From Parapristionchus giblindavisi (Eukaryota; Nematoda; Chromadorea; Rhabditida; Diplogasteridae), in the NCBI GenBank assembly GCA_943737045.1, contig CALSFV010000287.1, positions 124,001 through 188,000 on the forward strand: 64,000 nucleotides of DNA. Direction: 5' to 3'. The notes beneath the pieces were generated by a model. That model was not told the origin of the DNA and did no database searches. It worked only from the letters and a program-made list of their open reading frames with translations. Numbering within the stretch: position 1 is the stretch's first letter; the number at the start of each line of letters is the position of its first letter. Below, piece by piece: positions 1-12,097 of the stretch. Position numbers and translations under genes: made by a program.

Positions 1-2
1 GA

Positions 3-185
3 CAACCAAGCGTTTCTTCGAGGGAAGAAGGAGAAAGAGACAAAGCATGGTTACAAGAAGGGGGAAAGATGGAAGACAATAGGAGACTTCCTACATCACA
101 CATCTTGTACACTCCACTAGTGGAAGGAAGCTATAAGGATGAAGTGGAAGAAGATGACGAGGACTTGCAGGTTATCTCCATCTGA
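3..185 (+). CDS. C-terminal exon of an unidentified gene entering from the left edge
   Basis: From the left edge, the frame starting at base 3 is open for 60 residues and ends in TGA at 183-185. The peptide is acidic near its end (EVEEDDEDLQ) and finishes in VISI. Codon content is mixed and non-repetitive, unlike the purine-rich repeats further right, so this is most likely the last exon of a gene whose body lies outside the window. A hydrophobic-x-hydrophobic C-terminus after an acidic stretch could act as a class II PDZ ligand, but that is only a motif-level guess. Its acceptor lies outside or at the edge of the window. No family recognised. Confidence 0.5.
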   Translation, partial: QPSVSSREEGERDKAWLQEGGKMEDNRRLPTSHILYTPLVEGSYKDEVEEDDEDLQVISI

Positions 186-2055
186 CTCCGCCCAGTATCT
201 CGTGAACCTCATATGAGCTTCTCATTTTCATTCCATTGTTTACTATTCTCTTCCTGGCTCATTCTTCTCCTTCCTCTCGTATATTAGATGGAGGGAAGTC
301 CTCAACGGACACACGACCATCTCATACGAGAATACCCTCTCTTCTTTCCTATTCTCACCATTCTCTCCTTCATCTTTGCTCATTTGGATGCTGACAGGTC
401 GGATATGAGGAGGACGAAGGGATAGGAAGTATGAAGAGACGAAGCCAAAATTAGAGGAGGAAGAAGAAGTCAATCAGTGACTTTCATCCACTTCCATCCG
501 TGATAAACATAGATGCTATTCATATCTCGTCAACTCTACTCTATCATTTGAGTCCTCTCTTCCAGTTCTACATCTAAATCTCACGAGTCCATCCATCATC
601 CATCATCATTTAGTCGATCTCTTCCTCTCTGATCACACGTGAAAGAAGCAGACCTAATGGATGGATGGACGGGGCTAATCAGAGATATGAGAAGGAGTGT
701 GTAGTGGTTTACACTGCGACATGAAGAGGAACAAGAAGATGAAGGATAATGCATAATGATGTCCAGTTGGCTTGCAATTGTTCAAGCAATGAAGTGATCT
801 CCGAGTTTAATTTTACGTAATTACTCCATTTGTAGTCCTTCTCCAGGATAAGACAATACCGTAATACAACCTTATCTAGAATTCAGCATAATATCAGGCA
901 GGTGCTGCGAGATAGTGCAGCTGTAGCTTAACGGTGGGCGATTATAGATTCCTTACATCTTATTTATCACTTTCATGCATTACTATACATTATTATTTAT
1001 GGACTGTGTTTTCTTGCAGAGATAAAGGCGCTAAGTAAGGGGTGAGTGAGGCCCTTACAAATGTATTCCTTGTATTGCAATTGCATAGAGAGACAATACC
1101 CATAGTAAACAATACAGTCGACACAAATAGTCCAATCCATCCCCTATATCGGAAATAGTCATTTCATGGCACAAATGAAGAGATAAAGAGGAAGTAAGAA
1201 GAAGAAGATGTAGGGAGGGATGAATGATGCAGCCATTATAGGCATCGATCACGAGTACATGGTTACCGTACCTTTCTATTTTTTCATAGAATGATAACAC
1301 ACTTCTCACTCCAATAAGGATAGTAACATAACATTTCAGTTACTAAAATGTTCTTCTGAGAACGAATAAAAAGAAGAGGGAAAGATATTTTCGTGCATAG
1401 TCTACGTGTTGAGAGTGAGTGAATTGAATAATTGATGGTTGCCTTAATCATTGAGCAAACAATTTCCACATAGACACATTTGCTGCCATATCCCTTACTC
1501 AGTAGATCCAATGTAGATGAAAAGGTAAAGGATACCAAGGTAGGCTATGATAGAGGATAGAGGAATATGTCTACCTCACTTCCCCCCTAAAAAAAATCCC
1601 GATACCAGTGTCAACAAAAATCAATCAATACTCAATTATTGAATACCGTAACAAGAACACCCATTTAATGCAGTCACAGTACCAACCGTAATTGGAAAAA
1701 TAATATGGCCGAATAAACCCATTACCGTAACCCTGTAAACCCTAACTAACCAGTTTCATTCCGAGTGGATCTTTGACCATGATTGGTGACGGTCGATTCG
1801 CACGTTGAAGTTGACCACATTCCCGTTCCTATAATATGATAGAGATTGCATAGAAATTATTATTAATTGAATATATAATAGGCTTTGATCTTTGATCTAT
1901 GAATATTAAAAAAGTAAAAAAGAGATTCCGGTACTGAGATAGTGAACTTTTGATTTCATGTTTCTCTCATCACTGCGAAACTTTTTGGAACTGTAATCAT
2001 GATGCACAACGGAACATGATAACAAAATCAATCAACCAACAAATAGATAGCGTAC
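186..2055. other. Intergenic/intronic stretch without clear genes
   Basis: This probably holds the 3' UTR of the left-edge gene and then low-complexity DNA. Two short minus-strand open pieces could be the missing last exon of the 2,056-3,607 gene: 894-920 (acceptor GCTACAG, eight residues then TGA) and a piece near 1,545-1,590 after a T-rich acceptor. Both fit phase 0 and I cannot choose between them. A TTTGATCTTTGATC motif lies at about 1,882-1,900. Confidence 0.4.
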
Positions 2056-3274
2056 CTTGGATGCCGACACGGGCGTCGTACAGATGGGCACACTGTGAGG
2101 ACTCGTGGATGAGGGTGGTGGTGTAGTGGATAGAATGGGAATGGGACCAAGACCAGGAGGACATGGAGGAGGAAGGGTGAGGGAATTGGGTGATGAGGAC
2201 ACATGTGGTGGTATAGGAATAGTGGATGATGATGGAGGGTGATGAGATGAAGAAGAGTATCCACATGAGGTACATGAGGAGACTGTCGATGTACGACTGA
2301 AATGAAAGAGAATCATCGATTATGAAAGATGGATCAATCAGCCATGTGTCTTCTTGTTTCAATTTGTATTAAACTCTCATGTCTTTTAATAATCTACGAT
2401 GAAATGGTACCACACAGGCGTTAGAAACAAATTATCACTACTCCAATCAAGTATCTATATCATACATTTTCATAGCCTCAAAAGGCGAGGATTGACCCAT
2501 CAGATATGGCTCATTTTCAGTCACTTGATGCGAAAATAAGCTAATAATGACGACTTTTAAGCGAAATATAACGAATTTTCTAAATCGACCCACTATATCA
2601 AAAATAATGGTGAGGGCACCGAAACTGTAAGATATCCAATGGATAGTTGAAAGATGGATCGAATAGAATGTATTTCTTGAGTGTAAGATGGATCATTCAG
2701 GCACGTGACTTCTTGTTTCAATTTGTATTAAACCCTCATGTCGTTTCATAATTTACAATTGGCAGAGGATGAAATTCAGATAGAAACAAATTATCGCGAC
2801 TCCAATCAATTATCTATGTGTGATTAGGCAATTGTTTCGATTGTTCAATTTCACTTTTGACAAAACATAAATTGACATAGAGAAATCGATTCATACATTT
2901 TCGCCCCACTCACAATCAGTTGTTTTTTTGCGAATTATAAACTGACCCGAAATTAGAACAAAACTGACCCGATCTAAATCTCAAGTACTCGAAACTGACC
3001 CGATCTTAGATGATTCTTACTAATCTCGATCTCCCGCATATTCCTAGATGGGTCTCGAGTTTCAAAACTGACCACATCGACAAAAAGTGCTCACTCACAA
3101 TGTGGGTGCTCGAAAATGTATGAATCGATTACAGTATAAATCTAATTCATCCTATATCTAAAGTATTCTACCGTACCTTCTCTTTCCACCATCATCAATA
3201 CTCGATCTCCTCTCTGGTGTCGACGTCTCACTACACTCCGATTGTTGTCTCTCCAGAGGAAATCTGAAATTGTG

Positions 3275-3316
<42 letters not shown>

Positions 3317-3607
3317 CCATTCAATCGATCAATCAACCAATCAATCAATCAATCAACCAATCAATCGATCAATCATTAAACATATACAATTTTCACAATT
3401 ATAAAAATCAATGTATTAGGTTTAGCAAAGAAAATGATACATCAATGAAACGATGACAAATAATCCAGATATTTAATCAATAAGATGCTCCAATAATCTA
3501 CCGTACCTCTTCTTTCTCGTCGAGATCACACCATCATTATCGTCCTTCTTTTCCTCTTCTACAGAAGGCGGATCGTCGAGATAGAATCCACAACGACGGC
3601 CACTCAT
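2056..3607 (-). CDS. Ser/Pro-rich protein, three linked exons, 3' end unresolved
   Basis: Three minus-strand exons join in one frame with good splice sites: 3607-3507 (start MSGRRCGFYLDDPP, then an acidic/basic EEEKKDDND stretch), 3263-3177 (ends SSIDDGGKR) and 2296-2056 (Ser/Thr/Pro-rich, about 80 residues, with runs such as SSSSHHPPSSS). All three donors start GTACG. The ATG at 3605-3607 follows an acceptor-like TATCAG by 4 nt, which would suit spliced-leader trans-splicing. The frame also stays open upstream into an acceptor-bounded piece at 4291-4183, so the true start may be further 5'. The last exon is not settled. Composition suggests a disordered regulatory or scaffold protein; no domain recognised. 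Confidence 0.55.
2322..2830. repeat. Direct duplication of a ~150-bp segment plus a foldback-type insertion
   Basis: A segment beginning near 2,322 (ATGGATCAATCAGCCATGTG, continuing with TTTCAATTTGTATTAAA and CAAATTATCACTACTCCAATC) recurs in diverged form from about 2,685 (ATGGATCATTCAGGCACGTG, then the same landmarks). Between them (about 2,457-2,635) lies a piece with AAGCGAAATATAACGAATTT and CGACCCACTATATC that also occurs at about 4,050-4,130. The layout suggests a local duplication followed by, or caused by, a transposon insertion. Confidence 0.6.
2884..3130. mobile_element. MITE-like foldback element, 20-bp perfect TIRs
   Basis: The left end AATCGATTCATACATTTTCG is matched perfectly by its reverse complement at 3,111-3,130. 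The interior has repeated AACTGACCCGA motifs and no coding capacity. It lies just downstream of the 3,177 exon border, so in an intron of the minus-strand gene. I could not define a convincing target-site duplication. Confidence 0.65.
3269..3375. repeat. (AATC)n tetranucleotide repeat
   Basis: About 25 near-perfect AATC/TCAA units with CAACC and CGATC interruptions. It lies in the intron between exons 3507-3607 and 3177-3263 of the minus-strand gene. Confidence 0.9.
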
Positions 3608-3977
3608 TCTATCTGATAATATACCTATTATTAATCATGACGCAATTATCAAATTCAATCCAACTATATAATGAAACATATCTCAACATTTAGAAGTAAA
3701 CTATTAAACTATCGCTGAAATAAATAAACAAATAAATAAAGAAATAACTATTCATCAACCCTCTCCACCAATTAATAACCCTCTCTTGCTAAATCACAGT
3801 CACTGCAGTCAAGTACTTGACGTACTCAAAAAACACACAACATCATGTTTCGTAGGCAGAATGTGGTTCAAACAATCTCTAACTATGCTCTTATTGTTAA
3901 GTGCACAATATGAAACATGTTTGGATATCTCTAATGAACCCAAAGGTGCACTTGATGGAAAAATCATGGATAACTAC

Positions 3978-4155
3978 CATACATTGCCATACCCTCGATT
4001 TACCCACTATCTAAGGCCCATTTTAGGCCATTTGATATAAAGGGAAGCTAAAATGACGATTTTTAAGCGAAAATAACGAATTTTGTGAAACAACCCACAA
4101 TATTTCGAGAATTGACCCACTATATCAAAATAAACGGCGAGGGTACCGAAAATGT
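3978..4155. mobile_element. MITE-like element related to the one at ~2,457-2,635
   Basis: It shares the core GACGATTTTTAAGCGAAAA, TTGACCCACTATATCAAAA and GAGGGTACCG with the copy near 2.5 kb. The ends are loosely inverted (CATACCCTCG against CGAGGGTACCG). No coding potential. Confidence 0.5.
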
Positions 4156-4182
4156 GTGATAACTACCCTACTCTACACATAC

Positions 4183-4291
4183 CGTAATCGACGGCACAGC
4201 AGGGAGAGGCGCACGACGCGGTGTCGCGCCAAAGGCCGACGACGTAGTAGGAGGGGACGAATGAGGAGCGAAAGAAGAACGAGGCTGCGTC
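4183..4291 (-). CDS. Possible upstream exon of the Ser/Pro-rich gene
   Basis: The piece is bounded on the minus strand by acceptor TTGCAG and donor GTATGTG. In frame 1 it gives 36 residues plus one base and joins in frame, through the AT-AGA-ATG leader of the next exon, to MSGRRCGF. Another frame looks attractive by composition (a proline-rich piece with RRAPLPAVP, an SH3-ligand-like motif) but would hit a stop after splicing to 3,607. It is therefore either a true 5' coding exon read in frame 1 or an exon of some other transcript. Confidence 0.35.
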
Positions 4292-4624
4292 CTGCAACGA
4301 AGAGACAATAGGTTACTGTAATCAGGGAGATACATTGATCGATAGACAGGATCAATACATAATAACGATAATTTCTTATGGTAGGGAGTAGGGAAAACGA
4401 AGCATAAAGAGGAGATAGGCGATTGTTCACCAATAGCTCTATGTGTATTGTATTATACAACGAGAATTCGAGTAGAACAAGTAAACAGGAACGATTATCA
4501 GAGAGAGCAAAAGGAAAAGTATACATTTATATATATGAAATATCACGATTCCAATCATTTCATGATGAAGCTTACTTGAGAAGATCAACAAATAGGAAGA
4601 GATAGAAATGATAGAGAGGGAGGA

Positions 4625-4628
<4 letters not shown>

Positions 4629-4667
<39 letters not shown>

Positions 4668-4684
4668 GAAAGAGAGAGAGAGAG
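4629..4684. repeat. (GA)n microsatellite
   Basis: About 20 GA units followed by GAGGAGAGGAAAGAGAGAG. Confidence 0.9.
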
Positions 4685-6481
4685 GCAGATCATACGAGCG
4701 AATAGTGCAGCAAAAAAAAAGAAAAGGATGAGTGAGCAAAGGAAGAGATAGAGATTAAATATGAATCAAACCCTTTCATTCACCCCTCAGGCAAATACTA
4801 TACTGCTTATTGATAGCATATGAAAGAGTACTCCTCAAACTTGGATCTATAAAAAGATCACTATGAATACTCTAAATATGATTATCGATTGGCCAGATCA
4901 TAAACTCCAAAAGATGGAGTAAAAGCTGGACATCATGCATAGTCTCGAAAGAGCTCAAAATGATAGGCTAACGACTGATACTTCGAGACGAAGAGGGAAG
5001 GAGGAAGAGGAAACATCTGTTATATGATAGTGGTGCACTTTGTGTGGACGACGAATACTGATCAATGGTGAGATCAACAGATGAGAAGAGAATGAAGAAG
5101 AGTAAGAAAGGAACAGAGAATAGATGAAAACAACCACTCCACACGTATCGATCACGTTTTCGATTAGACGGAAATAGACACACGATACTCTTACTAATAT
5201 CCATAATGATCGTGAAAAGACATGAGAGATAAAGAGCCTATATGACTTATCCCCCATCTTATCTCTATCATATGCAATAGAGAGATCCTTCATTGCTTCA
5301 TTTAATCAAACCTTTTCCCCACCCACTAATCTAATCTGACCAATTCATTATCCTCGTGGACGCAACAGGCTTGTCGAAAACAGCCTTTGGTGATAGAGAA
5401 GAAGAGGGAGAGGAGGGATTAGAAAGAGAGATAACAGATAACCATATGAGAGAGATTAGGAACGTGCATGCAAACTGATATAGAGACAAAATTAAGATGA
5501 AGAGAGTGACAGAGAGATATTCCCAATAGGTCTTCTTCCACTGAAAAGGAACCACGAGTATCTACATCCTCATATGTTTATTTGTATGATTGATCTCTCG
5601 ATTCTACATTTTAATTTTATTGTTTAATTATATTTTTGCCTATTTATGGTTATTAAATAATTATTATAATTATCATGTTGTGAAATGAAATCAACGAAAT
5701 AATCACGATGAATCATGAAAATAAACCGGAATTAGAAGATTATAAAAAGAGAGGTGCGCATGCCCTCACTTGGGTTGAAATAGCAGAATAGAGGGAAGAA
5801 ATGCAGAAAGAAATAAGGAAAATTATGGGGATACAGAAACAAACCAAAATACGGTGCATTCTAGAAATGACAGACAAAGAATGTCACTATTCAAATGACT
5901 ATTGGTAACTGTCAAACAGAATGATTGTCAATCATTGACAGTGCTCGCCTATTTGTCAAAAAGGAGGGTTGGCACAAGATATCGTCATTTCCTCATGATT
6001 CATCCACTACTGTTTTGATACATAACAAATCAGGGGAATGATACTTAGGAGTGAATCAATAGATCTGAAACATTTTTACGATCGATGTATGATAAATACG
6101 TAAATAAATAAATAAATAAATGTCTGGAGATCGGGAGGAATGTCATTGGAATGTCGGGAGATATACTTCCAACTGTCAATCAGGCCTAATGGACGACAAC
6201 AACTTTTTCGTGGGTTTCGTGCACTTTTCAACTGTTTTCTTGAACGGAGAAAAATTCTTTCAAAGACGGAAGAAGAAGAAATAGAGAAAATTGAGATGAA
6301 TAGAAGGTAGGTTAGACAGAGAGAGAAAGGAGAGACAGAGAGGAAAAAAGAAGAAAAAGAATGATCACAAATAACACACTCCAGTGAGACGAGAGAACAT
6401 GAGAGTGACAGAGGAGGACCATATTGAGTATTTCTGAACAAGTAGTCAATCATTCCACTCTATTCCTCTTCCCCTCATCCC

Positions 6482-6590
6482 TTCTCTCTCTCTCTCTCTC
6501 CCTCTCTCTCTCTCTCTCTCCCTCCCTCCCTCTCCCTCTCTCTCTCCCCTCCCTCCGTCTCTTCATCCCTCTTCCCTCTCTCATCTCGCC
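6482..6590. repeat. (CT)n pyrimidine tract
   Basis: Almost pure C/T for about 100 bases. Its polarity is opposite to every other long simple tract between 4.6 and 14 kb, which are purine-rich on the + strand. Confidence 0.9.
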
Positions 6591-6712
6591 CACTTCGCAC
6601 TTCCCCTTCATCCATTCAACACACACATACACACTCTCCAATCCTCTAAATCGACCTCCTCTAATAGGCCGAAGAAACATGAAAGATCAATACCATCATG
6701 ATTCATTCTATC

Positions 6713-6794
6713 AGAGATCAAAGATCAGACTACAAAGATCAAAGATCATACTACAAAGATCAAAGATCATACTACAAAGATCAAAGATCAGTAT
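6713..6794. repeat. Tandem repeat with AGATCAAAGATCA core, period ~22 bp
   Basis: Four copies of a unit made of CTACAA plus AGATCAAAGATCA run head to tail. The same core occurs alone or in clusters at 7,166-7,190, 12,065-12,098, 13,626-13,640, 14,166-14,255, 19,690-19,701 and 20,848-20,864. Confidence 0.85.
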
Positions 6795-7442
6795 TGATCT
6801 GATGCCCATGAAAACAAGAATGGGAGTCTACTCCAATCCAATAATGATCGGGGTAGTATTGAATGAATACAGCAAGAAAGTGAAGGCTCGAACCAAACAC
6901 CTATACCTTCTTCCCTCCCCTCTCCCCCCCCCCACCCACTCTGGGAAGGGAACGGACACTGAACCGAACTGAACCGACTAACTCGTTCCAATTGTACACT
7001 AGAGGAGGAGGCAGAGGAAGAGGTAGAGATAGAGGTAGAAGAAGAGAGAGACAGTACAATATGCAGAGTTCGAAGTAGTTTTGTTGCAGAAAAACGCAGA
7101 AAAATTTTATGAGAACAGGAAGGTATCAAACTGATGTGAAGAGAAAAGGGCAATCTGCAAGATGGAAAAGATCAAAGATCAAAGATCAACCATGGACAGG
7201 AATAAGATTCGATTAAGAATGATCTAGAATAGGTTGCAGTAACCATCAGATAGATAAACGGGATATAGAGAAGCTAGAAGAATAGAATGAGATAATGATG
7301 ATAAGGAATGATAGAGGGAGAGGAAGAGGGAGAGGGAGAAGATATGTCATCTCTGATTATGATCATGAGGCGTGAAACATTAAAGCCAGCCTAGAGCAGC
7401 AGCTGGTCGCTCTCCCTCTCCCTTTCACTCTATCAAGATCAC

Positions 7443-7565
7443 CCATGGACAGAGGGAGAGGGAGAGGGAGAAGGAGAGGGAGATAAGGGAGAGGGAGAAG
7501 GAGAGGGAGATAAGGGAGAGGGAGAAGGAGAAGGAGAGGGAGATAAGGGAGAGGGAGAGGGAAAT
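7443..7565. repeat. All-purine minisatellite
   Basis: GGGAGAGGGAGAAGGAGAGGG-type units interrupted by GATAAGG, with almost no pyrimidine over about 120 bases. The ORFs across it are repeat artefacts. Confidence 0.85.
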
Positions 7566-8598
7566 GAAAGAGAAATCGAGATTTCACTCTCAATTCGGGA
7601 TGAGCCTTAATGAGAGAGAGAAGAGCCGATAGAAGAGACGAATGATCAAGGTAACGACCACAATCATGACCTCTCCCACAGTAATCAATCAATATATCAA
7701 TCAATAATTGATCACTGATTACGATTACTGGTAGGCAGTGACTATTGTATAGATGATAAGCAGGATAATAGACATGAAAGGGACAAGAAACTATAAAGAT
7801 AGATAGATAACATTACTGCATGGAAACATCTACAATGAAAGGATATAACAATGACTTTAGTTTGTGTCTATGTTCCTATTGTGAACGTTCATCTATTCAT
7901 TCCCCTTTCTGTCATGTCCACACTTCATATAGACGATGAATGCAAGTCATTGTTATATGCATAACTTTTTTTTAAACCATGCCATATTCGATATTTAAAA
8001 ACGCAAAAACCATTGCGCGCGAAAAATATTTACAATTAGAACATGATTGTATTCAAAATAGATTTTACAAAAAAAACATCTGATTAGATTCCAAATTCCC
8101 ATCTTTTCAGAATAAATTCAAAGCGAGTCGCCTGAGCAAGACATACTGCATATTCAATACGATAAACACAGGCACTTCATATATGAGAATGCAAGTGATT
8201 GTTATGGCATAACACGAAATGCATATTGATGATAGACCAATCATCTGCTTACGTCCTCCATCCCTCAACTCTCTGCAGGCCATGATGGATAACATGCAAA
8301 ATTTGACGATTTTTTCAATGAATTGTATATACGTCGTAGTTTTTTTTTCACAAGTGCAATCAGTCATACTAATATTGGCGGATGTTGTCTCCGTCTGATT
8401 CATCTGTCTGAATGATAAAAGGTCTTGGACATTGAAACTGTCACACATTGCACACTATACTCTCTTACATCTTGCAATAAGTAGTTATAAGTATAGCACG
8501 TAATAACTATGATTATGCATTAATAATAATATATTTTATGTGGTGCAAAAGTAAAGTATAATTCCTGATAGATTACTGATAGGTAGTGGAGTACGCAT

Positions 8599-8789
8599 CA
8601 TACATGGGCGGGGAACCTGGAGCTCAATTCTTCAGGGGGCATCCGAACGAAAAATGATTAATTTTACAGCAGGTCTTCACTTTTTTACCAAAAATTTCAC
8701 CTAAACGTCATTTTTACAAGGGGCATTCCACAAATTTTCGAAAAGCCCTATTTTTACAGGGGGCAACCCCATGTTGGCGCCCATGTATG
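8599..8789. mobile_element. hAT-like MITE, 8-bp target duplication
   Basis: Perfect 12-bp TIRs CATACATGGGCG / CGCCCATGTATG are flanked on both sides by GTACGCAT (8,591-8,598 and 8,790-8,797). The 8-bp duplication is the hAT superfamily signature. The 191-bp interior has GGGGGCAA motifs and no ORF. It belongs to the same family as the three copies at 20.5, 21.1 and 21.4 kb. Confidence 0.9.
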
Positions 8790-8797
8790 GTACGCAT

Positions 8798-11121
8798 AAA
8801 TACATTCCAATTTCATTATTTTTGTTGTATTTACAATTCATGACACACCGCACGCACACTACAGTAATTAATAAACAAACTTGCACACTATATGCTACAA
8901 CTATTCTCATAATTATCACACCATCTACATCTATGTATTAAAGTTTTACACTCTACATAGCACTATTACTTTAATTAATTAACTGTAGTAAGAAAACTTT
9001 GATTCGCGCACACGAATTCAAATTTCGAGTTTTTCTTTACAAAACTTGGAAACACGCCGATTTCGAGTTTCTACTTTTGTTTAAAGAGCCACGAAAAGAT
9101 TTCTCTTGAATTATTGAAAGTCAACACAGTACACAATACAACTCATTTACCCACCGGTATAAACTATGTTTCAAGGAGCTGTCCCGGCTATGACTAGGGT
9201 ATCAATCCGAATCACTTCTGTACACATCACCCTTTCAATTAGACTACAAGACACACCACGGCTATTCATTATCCTATATCTTTCTATCTCGTATCTCGTA
9301 AATAACGCAATAAGTGCCTATAAGCCATTGAAAAGTGGACAATTACTGTAGAGAACCGAATGAATGAATATAATCGAGATGATAGAGGAATGAATGAATG
9401 AATGGAGATGAAAGGAGGAATGGAACTACCATCTACCGGTCATAACCAATGAAATGAGTTAGATGGGCAGAGGGAAAGGAGAGGGAGAGAGGGAGAGAAA
9501 AGAAAAGAGGGAGAGATAGATAGAGGGTGAAGGTGAGCGAAAAGGAAGAGAGGGGAAGAGGAGGACGAGTTTGTAAAGATGGTGAAAAAAAGTGAACGAT
9601 ATGATGGTGGAAGTAGTATAGAATCGAGAATGAGAAGGATTGAGACGAAGAAGAAGAAGAAAGATAGAAGATGATATGATAAAGAAGGAGAGGGAGGGGT
9701 TGAAGGAGGAGAGAATAGGGTAGAGGAGAGGGGAACAGAAAGGAGGGAATGAGAGAGGAGAGAGAGAGGTAGAGGTAGAATGATGGGGAGAGGTAGAAGG
9801 ACAGGGAGAGAGAGGTAGAGGTAGAGTGAGCGAGGGCGAAAGATGTCTTCCTCCTCCATCCCTTCCCAAGATGTACACGAAAGATAAACAGCCTGAGGCC
9901 ATAATGGTAGGAATATGAGGGAGGACAAGAAGAAGACAAAGAATATGGAAACATTCTATCATCTTCATATTTAATTGTCTAGACTTCTAGAGCTTTCCAT
10001 TGGTTCATTCTTGTTTCAAGTCTAACACATTAGATAAAATATTTTACTCACCGGTGATATTTGCAAAGGAATCTATTCGAAACATACAAACAACGGTAAT
10101 TTTGCACCAGCTACCCATCACAACTACCACTCATCACAACGACGACGAGAATTCATGAGAAGAAGAGATATTACGTAAAGAATAAGAGATATAGAAAAGA
10201 TGAGAGATGAAAATCCTTGGAATGCACTCCATCCAATTCTAAATCATATCTACCTAATCTCTCTAATACATACATCAACTTCTCACGAGAGTTCAATTTC
10301 CGTCCATGATGTTTCCTCCCCTTCAAGATTCAAGTACTACTACTACTATGACTCATATAACCCTACTTCCGTGTACTGCCCAAATCTACCGTATACCGAT
10401 CGATTGATTATCGATCTGGTTTCGGTTTGGAACAGATTGGACAGATTCTAGAGGTGAAGAGGGTATAGATGTTATCTTTAGATCAAATCACTCCCCTAAG
10501 GGTCAAGAACTAGACAACAAATGATGAAAGAAGATAAGCCGAGTGAAGGGAGAGAAGACTTCCGTTTACATTACCTATCATCCAATCAACAAACAATCAA
10601 ATACAAAGTGATCAATACGAATGATTATTCCAAGGTTATCATAATCAGTAGTGATGACAAAGGGATGATCATTCCCGTCTGATCAATCAATCATAATCAT
10701 AAAACGAAAAAATGATCACATTGATTTTACCACAGACTTTTTATATTTAAAAATAATAAATATTTATCTTTTCTCCCAACTTTATTGCATACTTCTTTAG
10801 TCAGTACTATCGCATATAACAATAAAAAACATCTCTTTATAAAAACGACACTTATTCGTCTCCTTATCACAGAAAGTGGACAGATCCTGATGATAGGGTG
10901 CCAAAAAGATTGCGGACGCTAAACAGCTTAAGCCGATGTCCGATTCCGGTGAGAAAATGGAACGGGGTTAGAGGATGAAGAGATGAAGAAGCAGAGATAA
11001 GAAGGTGAACAGATAATTAGAGGAGAAGAAGAAGACGAAGAAGATGGAGATGGACAAACAAATGGAGATGTGAACCTACACACACTTAGGATGGGAAAAG
11101 AGCGGTAGATGAGGGGAGGAG

Positions 11122-11161
<40 letters not shown>

Positions 11162-12097
11162 AGAGAACGAGAGATAGAGGACGGAGCAGAGAAAGAGAGG
11201 ACTAGAGAAATAGAGAGAAGAGGAATTATTACATAAAAGGAGAGGGATTAGGAACGAAAAGAACTTGAAAAGTCAATGGAATAACAAGAGAGAGAATGAA
11301 TGCACTGGAAGAGAGAGATAAGTAGAATGGTGATGGAAAAGGCCTTATCAACCAAGTAGAACAGATGAGAAAAGTGAATCAAGATTTATTAAAAAGAATA
11401 AGTAGGAGACGATTAGAATGACTCCAAATGGATCAGACATTATATCCACACTATCTGTCTACACTCTAACGATACGCACGGTTTACGAAGCCTCCGTCAT
11501 TTTTTCATCAAAAATGTTCCTACTCCTTATCCACTCCTCATCCCTTGATACTTTCAAAAATCTCAACTCGGGAGGCGAATTTATCCCGCGCATTTCAAGC
11601 CCACCACTCTGGTTTTTATTTCCCACTGGTCCCCCAGTAGATTTCCCAGTGGGGATGGAGCTAGGGGACCAGTGGGAGATTTACTGGGGGACCACTGAGA
11701 AGGGGAGAGGCACTGGGGGACCAGTGGGAGAAAATTTAGTGCCCCAGTGGGGGAGTGGGCGTGGTCTTGCACTGTGATATTGTAGAGAAGAGGGTTATAG
11801 TGAAATGACTGTTTATCCAACTATGGACGATACGAATACATTCGAATTAATAAACAATATTAAAATAGCATAACTAACTCAACAAAGTAACTATTACATT
11901 ACATAATAATCTAGAGCTTGTAAATGTGAAATCTCAAAGATACTAGGGGACCAAAAGTTTGTTCGTTTTGTCGGTCTGAATATATTGAAAGATTAGAGGA
12001 GGGGCATATAACAATCGTTAATCATTACATAACATAAAAAAAGTACTGTTGTAACATAGAAAGAGATCAAAGGCAGAAACTAGTGATCAAAGATCAC
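8798..12097. other. Intergenic stretch, mostly purine-rich repeats
   Basis: A GA-rich tract lies at about 9,460-9,850 and (GA)n at 11,126-11,158. A short minus-strand ATG piece at 10,085-10,052 (11 residues before a GTGAGT donor) could be a first exon but has no supported partner. A CCAGTGGG-rich dispersed repeat is at 11,604-11,776. I see no convincing gene. Confidence 0.45.
11604..11776. repeat. Dispersed CCAGTGGG/CCCACTGG repeat, copy 1
   Basis: At least eight CCAGTGGG or CCCACTGG (or near) motifs lie in a foldback-like arrangement. Segments GGACCAGTGGGAGATTTAC and ACCACGCCCACT (reverse orientation) recur at 13,246-13,410, so this is a dispersed element. The overlapping ORFs on both strands are consequences of the repeat. 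Confidence 0.7.

Larger units (their letters stand above)
4292..8598. other. Gene-poor stretch with simple repeats
   Basis: It contains (GA)n at about 4,629-4,684, a CT-rich tract at 6,482-6,590, GATCAAA repeats at 6,713-6,794 and 7,166-7,190, and an all-purine minisatellite at 7,443-7,565. Long open frames here come mostly from simple repeats. A short minus-strand open piece (about 5,331-5,420, ending in the basic peptide KPVASTRIMNWSD before TAG) might be a terminal exon, but its acceptor is unclear. Confidence 0.5.

Noticed and set aside
9433..9968. Three overlapping minus-strand ORFs of 162-173 residues
   Set aside because: All derive from a GA-rich tract; Leu/Ser/Pro repeats in three frames at once indicate low complexity rather than coding.
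11418..11777. 119-residue + strand ORF and its antisense partner
   Set aside because: Composition follows the CCAGTGGG repeat; similar ORFs appear at the second copy of the repeat.
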